The notes beneath the pieces were generated by a model. That model did not search any database, was not told the origin of the DNA, and was given only the letters and a program-made list of their open reading frames with translations. A stretch of 64,000 nt of DNA, from the NCBI GenBank assembly GCA_037951165.1, contig JBBDHG010000057.1:11620001-11684000 (forward strand), written 5' to 3'. Made by a program: the position numbers and the translations under genes. Origin of the DNA: Lophius americanus. Lineage: Eukaryota > Chordata > Actinopteri > Lophiiformes > Lophiidae. Below, piece after piece: positions 51,038 to 62,278 of this stretch (its first letter is position 1; each line of letters starts with the position of its first letter).

Positions 51038-51575
51038 AAAACGAAGGAGCTGGTGATTGACCTCTGAAGGAGGTCCTCACAGAACCCAGCAGTGAACATC
51101 CAGGGTTTGGACATTGAACAGGTGCCTGACACAGATACCTGGGTGTTCGATTCAACAATAAACTGGAGTGGTCAGACAACACAGATGTCCTGTACAAGAA
51201 GGGCAAAGGTCGTCTCCTCATGCAGAGGACACTGAGGTCCTACGGTGTGTACAGGACTCTGTTGAAGACCTTCAATGACACTTTGGTATCATCTGCAATC
51301 ATCTATGCTGTGGTCTGCTGGGGTTGAGGAAGTACAGACAAGGACAGGAAAAGACTCAACAGGCTGTTCCCTGGACTCTGTGGAGAAGGTGGGTGAGAGG
51401 AGAATGTTGACGAAGCGGACATAAATCCTGAACAACACCTCTCACCCCCTACATGAGACTGTGGGAGCTCTGAGTAGCTCCTTCAGCGGCAGAGTGCGAC
51501 ACCCACAGTGCGAGACAGAGCTCCACCGCAGTTAATTTGTCCCGACTGCAGTCAGACTCTACAACAAAAACCTGT
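51038..51575 (+). pseudogene. LINE ORF2 C-terminal fragment (CR1/L2/Rex1 group)
   Basis: In broken frames it reads TKELVIDL, then GVRFNNKLEWSDNTDVLYKK, LRSYGVYRTLLKTFNDTLVS, SAIIYAVVCWG (stop) GSTDKDRKRLN, and later TSHPLHETV-like and FVPTAVRLYNKNL-like pieces. This is the post-catalytic RT and C-terminal region. Several stops and frameshifts and no catalytic core: a dead 5'-truncated copy. Confidence 0.85.
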
Positions 51576-51857
51576 GAGACTGTGTTGTGTCTGAAAACCA
51601 GAACTCTTCTACCTCACTACAGGCCATGTATGTATCTGATAATTATCAACTGACTACACACCATGTGTGTTCCTCCATTGTACTATTGCAAGTCTCTTAC
51701 TGGACTATTTTAGTTCATATTATTTATGCCAATCCGAGATCAGACTCTTTCCTTTCTCTTAATGCTAATTATTCTTTTATTTTAATTTAAATTTGTATTT
51801 TTTCTTTCTTAATTTTGGACTTAGTGTACATGTAAATGTATTTCTAAGTGTATGTTT
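51576..51857 (+). other. Probable 3' part of the LINE fragment
   Basis: T-rich sequence between the LINE coding remnant and the microsatellite, plausibly its 3' untranslated region; not proven. Confidence 0.4.
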
Positions 51858-51868
51858 ACATATATGTA

Positions 51869-51919
<51 letters not shown>

Positions 51920-52017
51920 GGTGTGAGTATATATGTATGTATGTATGAATGTTTATGTATGTATGTATATGTATGTATGTATGTATGTATATGCGTGTAG
52001 GTATGCATGTATGTGTT
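51858..52017. repeat. TA/TATG compound microsatellite
   Basis: Long runs of TA and TATG/GTAT units over about 160 bp. Confidence 0.95.
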
Positions 52018-52619
52018 TATATATTATGTTTATTTAAACATGTCTATAAGATGTCCTATCTATGAGAAGAATGTTAATATAAATATAAATTTGTTTAATG
52101 TACCTTTTTGAGGTCATTTTTTTTTCTCCAGCTCCTAACGCACCCCCAAATGTTGTTGGTGGCGCTCCAAGCAGGACCCTCACAGTTTGACACAATACGA
52201 TGCAATGAAATCAATCACAATGACTTGATGATAAATTTCACACCAGCATCAATCGCCTTCTGTAGTTACCCCCAATGAGCTCCACACACATCAGACCTGG
52301 CTGATTGTCGGCAAAGTTGTTTCAAATTAAATATTTACAGACTCTATTAGCAAAGCCTGTTGAGTTGGTGGCAGCTGTGTTTGCCAGCTGTTTTCAGAGG
52401 AAAGGTGATGCGGCAAGTAGATGCAAGGGAAGAGACGATGTCAAAAACAGGAAGGATGGCGCAGGAAGAGATTATTTTCACATTAATGATACAGTGTGTA
52501 AAAATTAGGGGTATCTCTTTGAATAAATGTACTATAATATTCATAACTATGTTTTGTTAGCATATGATCAGCTGAAAACATGTATATTAGTTTATAGTTA
52601 GTTCGGAAGTGAGTGGTTT
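52018..52619. other. Intron sequence without recognisable genes
   Basis: Nothing recognised. Confidence 0.35.
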
Positions 52620-52870
52620 CTCCTCCTTGGAAGCTGCATGTTTATAGAGGAGTCGGAACAAAAAAACGAAGGGAGGACTTGAAAGACGATGAAGAAACAT
52701 TTTGCATCTAAAGCCAATGAGGAAGAAGATGATGAATACGTTGTAGCTGGATAACTGTTTAGTGTTTTGACAAAATAACAATCTTACTTGCTATTTAGCA
52801 CAAGAAAAAAGCAACTAAGCGTGAAACTTTGCCTCTCAAAGGAAACATGACAACTGGACTTGTGTAACTG
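52620..52870 (-). repeat. Dispersed repeat family B, copy 3
   Basis: Aligns to 10990-11150 in the same orientation (AGCCAATGAGGAAGA, GATGATGAATACGTTG, TAACTGTTTAGTGTTTTG, CTTACTTGCTATTTAGCA). It may continue to about 53245, where ACACACTGGAACCTTTAAAT resembles another common fish repeat end. The 146-codon minus-strand frame (52784-53224) lies in this repeat and is not called. Confidence 0.6.
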
Positions 52871-53245
52871 TTGATTCGTAAAGCTGAGGGGGCCAAACAG
52901 TCTGCCCAGGTTAAACTTAAAACTTGGTAGGCTAAGGCCTAACAATGTGAGGTGCTCAAACCCCCACCAGTCGCATATCCTAAAAGGCAGTAGGACATAA
53001 CAAGATCTGGAACGGCTACACAGGGTCAGGTTTAACATAGCCCACTTTACAGCACCCCCATCCCCCACCCAGACCTCAGTGCTTCCCGGGACGGTGGAGC
53101 GATTGCTTGCTGCTTCATCACTCCTCCCTGGGGTAGTAATCACTCCAGCACTGTGTTGCCATTGACTTGACTTCCCCATTGTAGATTCTTGAATAAGGAG
53201 GACTGAGTTGATCCTGAACTTCATCTCTAAATCCTATCCAAATTA

Positions 53246-56061
53246 CACACACTGGAACCTTTAAATGTCGGTCCATTTTGATATTCATAATTAAAACAAA
53301 TTTGTTTTATATATAGTATAAATGTCATATACTGTCTTCTATTGAATAATCACTGTAGGAATCCATCTGAAACTGACAGTGAACTTTATTATTCAGATAT
53401 AAACAACATTTACTAGGTACTAGTTATTAGGCTTTTAATGGTGGACATGAAACCGAAAAACTCTAAACTAAGCCCCATTTAGAATCATATTAAATACTGC
53501 CCAAAAGTCTGTGGGTAAGCAAATCCTTATTGGAGCTCTAAATGCTATACACAGCCTACCCTTAAACTGTCTGTCAGGAAAGCAAGAGTTTCGCAGGGCA
53601 TGGGGTGTGTGAGTGTGAGTTTTCAGTGGTGTTTGAGGCTGATAAGGATTAAGTGTCAATTTAATATTTTGGTGTTTCTTGTGAATTTATATATAGCCAA
53701 TGATCGAAAGTAAGTCAGAGTTCCAAATTATTCCTTTGCTTGAGGGCATGAATAATGCAGTTATTATTCAGTCTTTGTAGGATATTTGACTGACAGCTGG
53801 TGGGCTTTATTAGCTTCCTCAACAAGAAGACCCCTATTGCTCAGCTTCACCATCTGCAGCAACACAGTATGAGACAAGGTACTTTTTCAATTTATATCAC
53901 CAAAAACAGAAATGAGACCCGATGATATCCCGGCAGCTTTAAATTTATAACATTATAGCTTCTTATTTCCTCAGGTAAAACACAGATGGGTGCCGTCATA
54001 GCTTTTGATGGGACACTGATGGTAGCTTATATACATTTATTGCCGGTAGACTCCATTTGTGTATGCTATTATGAAACACAAATCAAATGTGAATACAGTA
54101 ATCTTTGAATGTTAAGGCATAGGGAAGCTGGAATGAAAGAATTAATGTGATGAATGTTAAATCCTAATCAAATGAAAATTAGTTTGATATAAAACACTTA
54201 TACACGCCAAAAAAAAGGGAAAATTGGTCACCTGTTACATTAACTTAACTTACTTATTAATGTAATGTGTATTTTTTTAAGAATCAATTTGATTTGTTTT
54301 AATGCAGTCACATTAGAAGGTCTCAGGTCCGGTTACAGAATGGGGGTTTGATGGTCTTCATGAGGCCAATCAAAACCTTTCTCCCAAACTCCATCTGATG
54401 GAGTGGGCTGCTTACACGGACCATGAATTTCCGTTTGCCTCAGTGATGCTAAATAGTCCTGCATTTACACTCACACCCCCATGCTTGACATGTGAGGTTA
54501 TGTTATTTGGATGTTATGATGTAATTTTCATTTGGTGAAATGTTAAGTTTGGTTTATGCCAGATGTGACGGGACCAGTTGTTCAGCTTTGGATGTTTCAG
54601 TCCATTTCATATAATCCCAGTATCTCTGAAAGTCATCAAGATGTGCATTTCCTAAACATTCCGCTGGGTTAGCAGTGGCTTTCACCTCTCACTTTCCAAT
54701 GGAGGCCATTTTTGCCCCGTTGTCTGTCGAATAGTGAAGTCATGATCTTTGACCTTTACTGAGGCGAGAGAGGCTTGCAGTTCATTGGATAATTGCTTTG
54801 GATTGGATGTGTCTATGGATGACATTTTGCTGTGCTCTTCAAATGTTAGCCTCTTCTGGCAATGTTTGCTTTTGCTTTTTTGTCTTTCCCATCAATGGAT
54901 AATGTTTCTCTACTAAGAAATAGCCTTGGTATCCTGACCCAGGTGGATATATTTATACTTCTGAATCTCTTATGTCTTTGGAATTTATTTTTATTTTTGG
55001 CCTGATGTGCTTGTGATTAATTTAAAACTTGTGTAAAATTCAACAACTTAACTTAAACAAGATTCAGTACAATTGATATCAACTGATAGGGTCAGGTTTG
55101 TCTGGTTTTATGCACACGTTTGATGCAAGCTATGATGCGAGCAGGTATTCTTTGGATTTATTTTATTAAATCAGATGACATGTTCCCAATGACAGAATGG
55201 GTTTCTTTCAGCATCAAGCAATTACATTGGGCCAACTTAATTTCTTTGAGTTAGTCACAGTCCAAGTCACTAATTTCAATCAACACTAATAGATTATATT
55301 GACCTTAATCTAAGTCACTAAACAGGAACAATCCTAATTAATTAAGTTTAGTACAGAATCAAAGCAAACACTTTGGATAAACCTTAATGAATTAAATTCA
55401 TCCAAACCAATCATATAAAATTAGACTAACATAATTGCTTGATACTGAAACAAACCCATTTATTTAGTTTGTTCTTAAGAATTCATTAAAAGAGATAATA
55501 TTCTTTTGAATAAAAGAACTCCATTTCAGACAAAAGTAGAAAGTCACTGCCAGTCTCCAACAATAACCAGTGAGGGTGACTCTCCAGAGGACTATAGAGT
55601 GTCATTAAAGCTGCCCTTACAGTGGTCATAACTTAGGAAAGCACTCTCTTGGGTGTCCCACCAGTGGACAAAACATGATGCAATTCAAACTTTGATATCC
55701 TCCACGTTCCTCAAAATTACTAAATACTTAATTGTTCATGTGTGAGTGTTAGCCATGACAGAGGTGTAGTAGTTCTAATATCTAAGCAGTTTGATTTTAA
55801 CCAGGTATCAGCATGTCCCACCATGCGATAATTAAACACATGGGTCCACTGTGTGCTAATGAGGCATTTCATTTTTAATTTTTTCATCCTTTCCCCCCCT
55901 GGTCAGCATGTCATAGGATTTACTACTTCATTTAGTGCTATCATTTGAAACAAAAAAAGGAGAAAATGATATAGATATGTGATACATGTGAAAGAATCAC
56001 TTTATTGATAAGGTTCCACAGGTTTTTTTTTGTCAAATGTCTTCTCCTGGTTGCCATTAAA
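53246..56061. other. Intron sequence immediately upstream of the exon
   Basis: 55140-55530 is AT-rich with GGGCCAACTTAATTTCTTTG and TTAATC-type motifs, possibly a family A relative. Otherwise no recognisable feature. Confidence 0.4.
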
Positions 56062-56112
56062 CATTTATATTAATACAAATCTCGTACAACACGTCTTTTT
56101 TCTGTCTTGCAG
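56062..56112 (+). promoter_or_regulatory. 3' splice site (branch region, polypyrimidine tract, acceptor AG)
   Basis: Directly before the IL1RAPL1-like exon. A T-rich tract, TCTTTTTTCTGTCTTGCAG, ends in AG at 56111-56112. A TTAAT-like branch-point candidate lies near 56068-56076, about 40 bases upstream, but is only inferred. Confidence 0.85.
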
Positions 56113-56392
56113 TGGAAGGTTGCACAGACTGGTCGGTGGACTACCTGAAATATAAGGTGCTGCTCGGGGAACCTGTACGGATTAAATGTGCTTTATTCTA
56201 TGGATATATACGGGCCAACTACACTCATGCGCAGAGCGCTGGGCTCAGCCTCATGTGGTACAAGAGCGTGGGACACGGGGACTTTGAGGAACCTATCAGT
56301 TTTGACGGCACAAGAATGAGCAAGGAGGAAGACACCATCTGGTTTCGACCAGCAGAGTTGGACGATGTTGGGTATTATTCCTGCGTTTTAAG
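56113..56392 (+). CDS. il1rapl1: IL1RAPL1-like receptor, exon encoding first Ig domain (partial gene)
   Basis: Internal exon of an interleukin-1 receptor accessory protein-like gene. These are single-pass synaptic adhesion receptors with three extracellular Ig domains and a cytoplasmic TIR domain; in IL1RAPL1 the extracellular part binds presynaptic PTP-delta. The exon encodes about 94 residues: the EGCTDW start (Cys4), GEPVRIKCALFYGYIR (Cys26), a sequon NYT at residue 36, LMWYK (Trp49), RMSKEED (68-74), and the Ig signature DDVGYYSC (Cys91). FYGYIR, AQSAGLS and GDFEEPI match what I remember of IL1RAPL1 rather than IL1RAPL2, while the terminal CVLR looks like IL1RAPL2. The acceptor is a pyrimidine tract ending in AG at 56111-56112 and the donor is AG|GTAAGT at 56391/56393. 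The 280-bp exon starts in phase 1 and ends in phase 2, so the first and last codons are split. No stop or frameshift is seen. Which teleost duplicate (a or b) this is cannot be decided. Confidence 0.93.
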
Positions 56393-56398
56393 GTAAGT
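56391..56398 (+). promoter_or_regulatory. 5' splice site AG|GTAAGT
   Basis: Consensus donor at the end of the IL1RAPL1-like exon. Reading past it gives an in-frame TAA at 56394-56396, so the open frame ends exactly where splicing is expected. Confidence 0.9.
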
Positions 56399-59300
56399 TA
56401 TTCATGGTTTCATAATCCAACATTACAGGTGGAATTGTTTTGACTTTCACATAAAGCTCTTTTACACCACCCTGGAGCTGTTGTTGTTGCTTACTGGTAC
56501 TATATCAGTAAAATATAGTGGAGTAAATTTCCTCCTCAGGAACCCCTATGGGTATGAATAATAAAAAAGGTTTCCCCTGTTGATTTCTAAAGAAGACTCT
56601 CATCTGCAGCCAAAATCACACTGATCCCTGGTCCACAGAGCGTCATTGAACAGTATGAGACATCTTTGCTCTCACTTTATAAGCTAAATTATTTCTAAAT
56701 TCTCCTCTGGGGGAGGAGTAGCCATTAGGTGAAACTGGTAAAATCTATAATTCTCTGGCCCTCACAAGTCCTTCTTTCTGAAAACCTGAAAGAGGAGTGG
56801 AGTAAAATTTAAGTAAATGCACAGTTATTCACTGCAAAAAGATTAAGGAAATGGAAAAAGACAGCTTCAACCAAACAGAAATGATACTGGGGGATTTGTA
56901 CCATATTCATTTTCCCCTTGCCTGATGTTGGAGGTAGACAATTATTTCATTTATGAGCACCATAATGTGGTGAGATCTCTGGAGGGTAAGTTCGTGGTGA
57001 TAGAACTTTTCATTAAGGAGGACGTTGTCTGTGGCCAAAGTTATAGTAATTAAATGTTTTTTGCTGGACAAGGGGTATTTTGAAACACATCTCTCTGAGT
57101 GATATGAGGTTAATCTTTTTTGAAGCCAGGAAAATCCTTTATATTCACCAAAAAGATTTAGGGCATTTGTTCCTCTGAAAAGAGGGCTGATAATGTCTTC
57201 TTGAGCCGTTGCATTAGTATATGTTCCCCATGTTTGTGTGTGAGATTTTGGTGATTGCTATCCATTACCACAAGTTGCCTTCCATTTTCTGTGGGATCCA
57301 CGGCAAATAGAAGCAGGCAGCAACAAACCGACTCCCATGGCTCTGGATAGTGGCAGCATTTTGTGGAGGAACAAAATCAGTCAGGTCCGAGTCATTGTGC
57401 AATCGTGCAGAAAGTCAAAGCATGAGATTTGATTTGGAAGACATGCGAGGCTTTGGCCCTAACATCCACTATTCAGAGCCAAATTGAGGGGGAACACATA
57501 TTTCTCCATTCGAGACAGAAATAATAGGTATGGAACAGACCAATTTTATCATCATGCAGGATCTCTCTCTGCAGACACTCCTGCTGCTCTCTTCACAGGG
57601 AACACAGTAAAAAATAAAACATTGTATTAACTAAAAAATGTAATGAACCAGTCAAACAAACATAAGTTGAATGAAAGGGGAAAGGGTTGGAAAAACAAAT
57701 GTTTTTAAACAAGTTTCACCACTTCATTGAGTTATGAATGAATTTAAGAAAGATAGACATTTAATACTTACTGAACACACTATGTAACATGTGCTAAAGA
57801 ATCTTAAACTGAATTGTATGTATGTATGTAATCCCAAAATCTTTAAGTGATTGTAACTATCTGTCAAGGATGCAACTGTATAGTTCTATCAATATAAAAA
57901 AGTCATGTAATGCAAACAGTATCCACAATTCATGTATTTAACCCATGAAATATGCTCCACTGCATACAGAAACCCAGTTATGTATCGATGTAATCACATG
58001 ATCTTTTTAATATTTCATAAACGCAACTATTCATTTAGTTCAACATAAAAAAAAAGTCATGAAATGCTAACGACGACTAGGCTTCCTTTCTAAGTGCAGA
58101 GGACACGGACATTCACTTTTAAATACTTAACTTTCACTTCTAAGTATTTGACAGTCCAATGGTGTATTTACAACTCTGACCTTTATTTACAATGGGAGCA
58201 TTGATGCTGCAATCTGCTCCACTGATCTTCAGGGTTAATCAAAGCGTCTGATGCAGCTGGGGGTGTGGAATTCTGAAACCAGACAACACACAGTAAGACC
58301 GTGTGATGATGTTAATATCCCTACAATCAGGGCTTAAAATGTGCGGAAACCATCCGCCATGGCATTCCATCACATTGACTATATGAAATCTTTGGCAGTT
58401 TCACACTTAATTTCAAGCCAGTGCATTTTAGGATAGATTGTAGTTCACCAGGAGCAGTGGCTTCATGGTTTACGATATGTTATGTTAACACAGTAGAGTT
58501 TTTAATTCTTTTATTTTCTATTTAATTTAAATTTCCTGCAGGATTAGAGTTATGTTTTCACATAGACGGGTTCTTTAGGTTTCCACAAATTCTTCTTAAA
58601 ACCCTGCCCATAAACCCATGACACACATGTGAAGTAATGTCATACTAACATTTTTCAATACGACCATGTTGGTTGAACAAAGGTCTGTTATTTATCATCT
58701 TATAGGAATAATGTCATTAAATCAAATTTAAGTTTGGTAGAAATTATTGACATATCCGGATTAAGTTATTTCAACAAACATTTTTTTAGTATAGAATCCA
58801 AATATATTTATCCGATAGTTTGAATTAATGGTGCACTGTGCCGTCTTCTGAGTTTGTGATTTTGCAAACCACACTACTCAAGTACTCTTCTTGCAAATGG
58901 TGAAAGGTCGTTCAAAAATGTCTCATGTGCATTTCTTGTTATGATTGAACATTTTTAGAATCGGGCCATCAGCTTTATTATGGTTTCTAAACAATCGGTC
59001 CAGTGGATTTCTGATTTTTACTGGTCATTGTTTACACCCCTGGTGACTTCAAATGGGCAAAATTGATTGCATGTGATTCTTTAAACAGTAAATATGCCAG
59101 CTGTATTTAATGAACTCTCAGAATCACAATAAATGGAAAAAAAACATCAATTTGTCACATCGTGCTTACTTAGGGTTTTTAGTTGAGAAAATAAACAGAA
59201 TAATTGGCAGAGTTGCACATGCTTTATTTTATAGTTATAACTTATTAACCTTGTAGGTAAAGGGCACTTTCTCTTGACTGGCTCATTAGTCAGCTCTACC

Positions 59301-59683
59301 CAGTGACATATAGAGGCTTTTAACATTGGGGGAGCCTGCTTTAAAGGCTTACGGGAATTAGGTTATTGGATAGTGGGTGTTTGTGTGTATCACATGTTTA
59401 GTTTAATGCAGTGTACCGAAGTGCACGGAAATGCATCACAAGTGACCACATGGGACTATCAAATTAGTATGATTTATAGCCCTGCACTAGCATAAACTGA
59501 GTTCCGTTGAGTGGCGCCGTAATAATAGGCCGGCGTTCAGTCCTGATTAACGACAGAGCAATCGCATCAAGGAAAAGAGACTCTTAACAGCTCTATGACA
59601 AACAATAATAACTAGTAAATGTTGTGGAAACACGAGACATGATATTATCAAAGGTTAAACTTCTCTGAAGTACTTTTGCCACA
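56399..59683. other. Intron sequence downstream of the exon
   Basis: 58690-58790 (ATCCGGATTAAGTTATTTCA and an A/T-rich end) parallels 22418-22460. No second exon seen. Confidence 0.45.
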
Positions 59684-59925
59684 TCCATCCATTCATTTTC
59701 TGTAACTGCTTACCCTGTTCAAGGTTGCTGGGGCACTGGAGCCTATTCCAGCTGACATTGGGTAAGAGATACTTACCGCCAAAACTGATGAATGGGCGAT
59801 AAGTCGCCAATTCATCAGCTCATCTCAGTCATACCTACGGGCAATTTAGAGCCCAAAAATCTACCTACAGTATATTACATGTTTCTGGACTCTATTAGGA
59901 AGCAGGGTTACCCACATGGACCCCC
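59684..59925 (-). repeat. SINE fragment, inverted
   Basis: ATCCATCCATTCATTTTCTG, CCCTGTTCAAGGTTGCTGGG, GAGCCTATTCCAGCTGACAT: the reversed 3' half of the SINE, continuing to TTTCTGGACT..GAAGCAGG near 59882-59905. An imperfect 15-bp hairpin sits inside at 59785-59818. Confidence 0.7.
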
Positions 59926-61249
59926 CAAATTATGGGGACTAACTTTGCCAAATGGAGAGTCCTCTTGGTCCTTAACTACAAAAACTTTGTAGGATAATGT
60001 GTATTTTGTGATAATTATATCAAATTCTCTGTAGTAGTTATCAAAGAGTTTTAAAGTCTTTCATGATTGTTTTGTTTCATAGTCATACTCTAAAATAACC
60101 GTTTTTATCAAAATATTTTTTTTGTGTTTATTCACAGATTACTCACACATTGTAACACTGAAAATAAATTATTTTAGATCTTACCAGTCCAAGAGCAATA
60201 CGGTTATGCAAATACACCTGATAGTTTTGGAGCTATTTTACATTTATTTTGTGTATGTAATGCAGGCAGGGCTGCTTAAATTTAAATATCCAATGGATAG
60301 ATTAAACTATCAACCAAAAAATGGCAGCAATTTTACATTTACACCCACATTTGCTATTGTAACATATTCCTCATTTTTCACTTGATGTTGTGTTAAATGT
60401 TGCAGGGAACGAATTCATCCCCTTACAATCACATAACAGCGACGTGACTCATTTCAATTTCCACTCACCATAGCGAAATCAGACGATTGCTCCCCTCTTT
60501 TATCCCAGCAGCGTGAGTCCTATAGATGAGCAGCGCATGCCTATGTTAAACATATCACATTTGGATTAGGCGCTTGGCAGTGTTAAGATCATCACCCTTT
60601 TGAAAGATGAAAGGACTAAGGGGAATTAGAGCGCTCAGCAGTGGAACAAATGAATCACACCACAACAATAAATCATCTCTCAGTGGATGTATTTCATACT
60701 AGAGCACGTCATTTAACAATACAATCCTAGTTCCTTTGGGCTCCTGTGACATTGTTCTCCCACGGCAAGTGTTGTGTATCTAAGAATGTCACACACGGGG
60801 GTTTACGTTGTCCTCGGACAACTTTTCAAAGAGATCTTCTCACTGTGTTTTAGTTTTACTTCTCGCTAGTATTTCTCTTTTTTTTTCTTTGCCTATTCAA
60901 AAGTCCCCAGCGTGATGTGTGAGTATTAAACCTAGAAATTACTGGGACACTCTTGTTCATCTGCCCTCAATGGGATATTATGAATATATTAAACATTTGT
61001 CATCCTACAATCATAAAATGTTACATTTGATTCAATGTAACATGTATTTTTCTTAAATGAGATAATTTAATACTTGTAAGATAAACATGATTACATCTTA
61101 TACAACTTGGATACATTTTTACATATTAACTTTTACAAGATGAACAAACTGACAGGATCGACTTTGTCTTATTTTGCGTCTACACTTGTTGATGTATTTG
61201 AACTTACATTTTTGTTACTATGTTTGCACTCAAGAGGGATAAATTGGAT
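59926..61249. other. Intron sequence without recognisable genes
   Basis: Nothing recognised. Confidence 0.4.
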
Positions 61250-61490
61250 TAATTCAATTAAATGATGGAAAGTATTTCCACTCGACTCGGGTTCCTTTCA
61301 ATATTATGTGATTATGTTGGTCTACCTTATTGTACTTGAGTTGGGTCATTATGATTTCACCGGGAGATTCAATTTACTTACCCGGATTAGCTTCAACCTA
61401 GTTAATTACGGTTCAATCAAATTCATCACTTGGAATAGGTCCAATATTAATTAACAATGTTGGTCCAAATAATTTTGCAGTAGAAACACA
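61250..61490 (+). repeat. AT-rich dispersed repeat, family A
   Basis: GGAAAGTATTTCC, ATGTTGGTCTACC, TTGTACTTGAGTTGGGTC, then TTGGTCCAAATAATTTTGCA; same order as 1-235 and the inverted copy at 31740-31930. Confidence 0.55.
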
Positions 61491-61786
61491 AGAAACACAT
61501 TCAATTATGTATGAATATTTTCCATTATTTATTAAATTAATCCAAAAATCCCCTGATGAGTGCAAACAATGTGAACAGGAACATGAATTAAAGTTTCAAT
61601 GCAGCATCAAGTGCAGACATAGAACAAGACTAACAAATCTGATCATATCAGTATCATGAGAATCACAAAAAGAGGAAATCATCCCCTCCGTGGATAGGTG
61701 CATCTTTCCTTCCTGTCTTTAGGTTGCTTATTTAACATTTCACACATGTATATGAGGTATACACATGTAACATGGGTAATTATTTG

Positions 61787-62278
61787 CAGCGGTGGACAGT
61801 AACATTGTACATTTGGTTAATACAACTAAGCACTTGTACTTATATTTGTGATTGTTAAGTACTTTATTTGGTTATATCCACTTCATGATAGTTTACATGT
61901 CTTCTCCACTACAGCTCAGCACTAAATATTCGACTTTCTACTCCACTTTCTACGTCTGACAGCTGTAGTTACCAGTTACTTCTCAGATCTAAAGTACTTC
62001 CTCTACTAAACTGCACAACGTAGTTAGATTGCCTTTAACATCTACAGCAGTAACACAGTCTTACACTTACACGCAGCAATAATAGTTTATTTTCAGTAAT
62101 GTAAAACACAGAAAGGGTAAATGATTAATTCTGCTCTTGATTCTCAACTTACATTATCTGATCATACATACATATCATTACTTAAGTAATATTTGAATTC
62201 AGGACTTTTCCTTGTATTTGAGTCATCAGTGTGATATTGGTACTTGAGTGAATAATCTGCGTATTTTATCGCCCACTG
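61787..62278. mobile_element. Dispersed DNA-transposon-like repeat, family C copy 2
   Basis: Begins CAGCGGTGGACAGTAAC and ends ATCGCCCACTG, giving short inverted ends of the CAGNGGTGG type. Interior motifs CATCTACAGCAGTAACA and GAATTCAGGACTTTTCCTTG match 15370-15770. No transposase frame; the 8-bp flanks are not identical. Confidence 0.6.

Larger units (their letters stand above)
1..56112 (+). other. Upstream intron of the IL1RAPL1-like gene (5' end outside window)
   Basis: Inferred from the exon at 56113-56392, whose phase-1 start needs an earlier exon, and from the lack of any recognisable coding exon upstream. In the human gene the preceding exon carries the signal peptide; I saw nothing like it here. 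All repeats listed between 1 and 56112 would lie in this intron. A small unrecognised exon or a gene nested on the other strand cannot be excluded. Confidence 0.7.

Noticed and set aside
52784..53224. Minus-strand open frame of 146 codons
   Set aside because: Its 52784-52870 end overlaps repeat family B, whose other copies lack this frame.
59785..59818. Imperfect 15-bp hairpin as a separate regulatory structure
   Set aside because: Lies inside an inverted SINE fragment and is best explained as a rearranged piece of the SINE.
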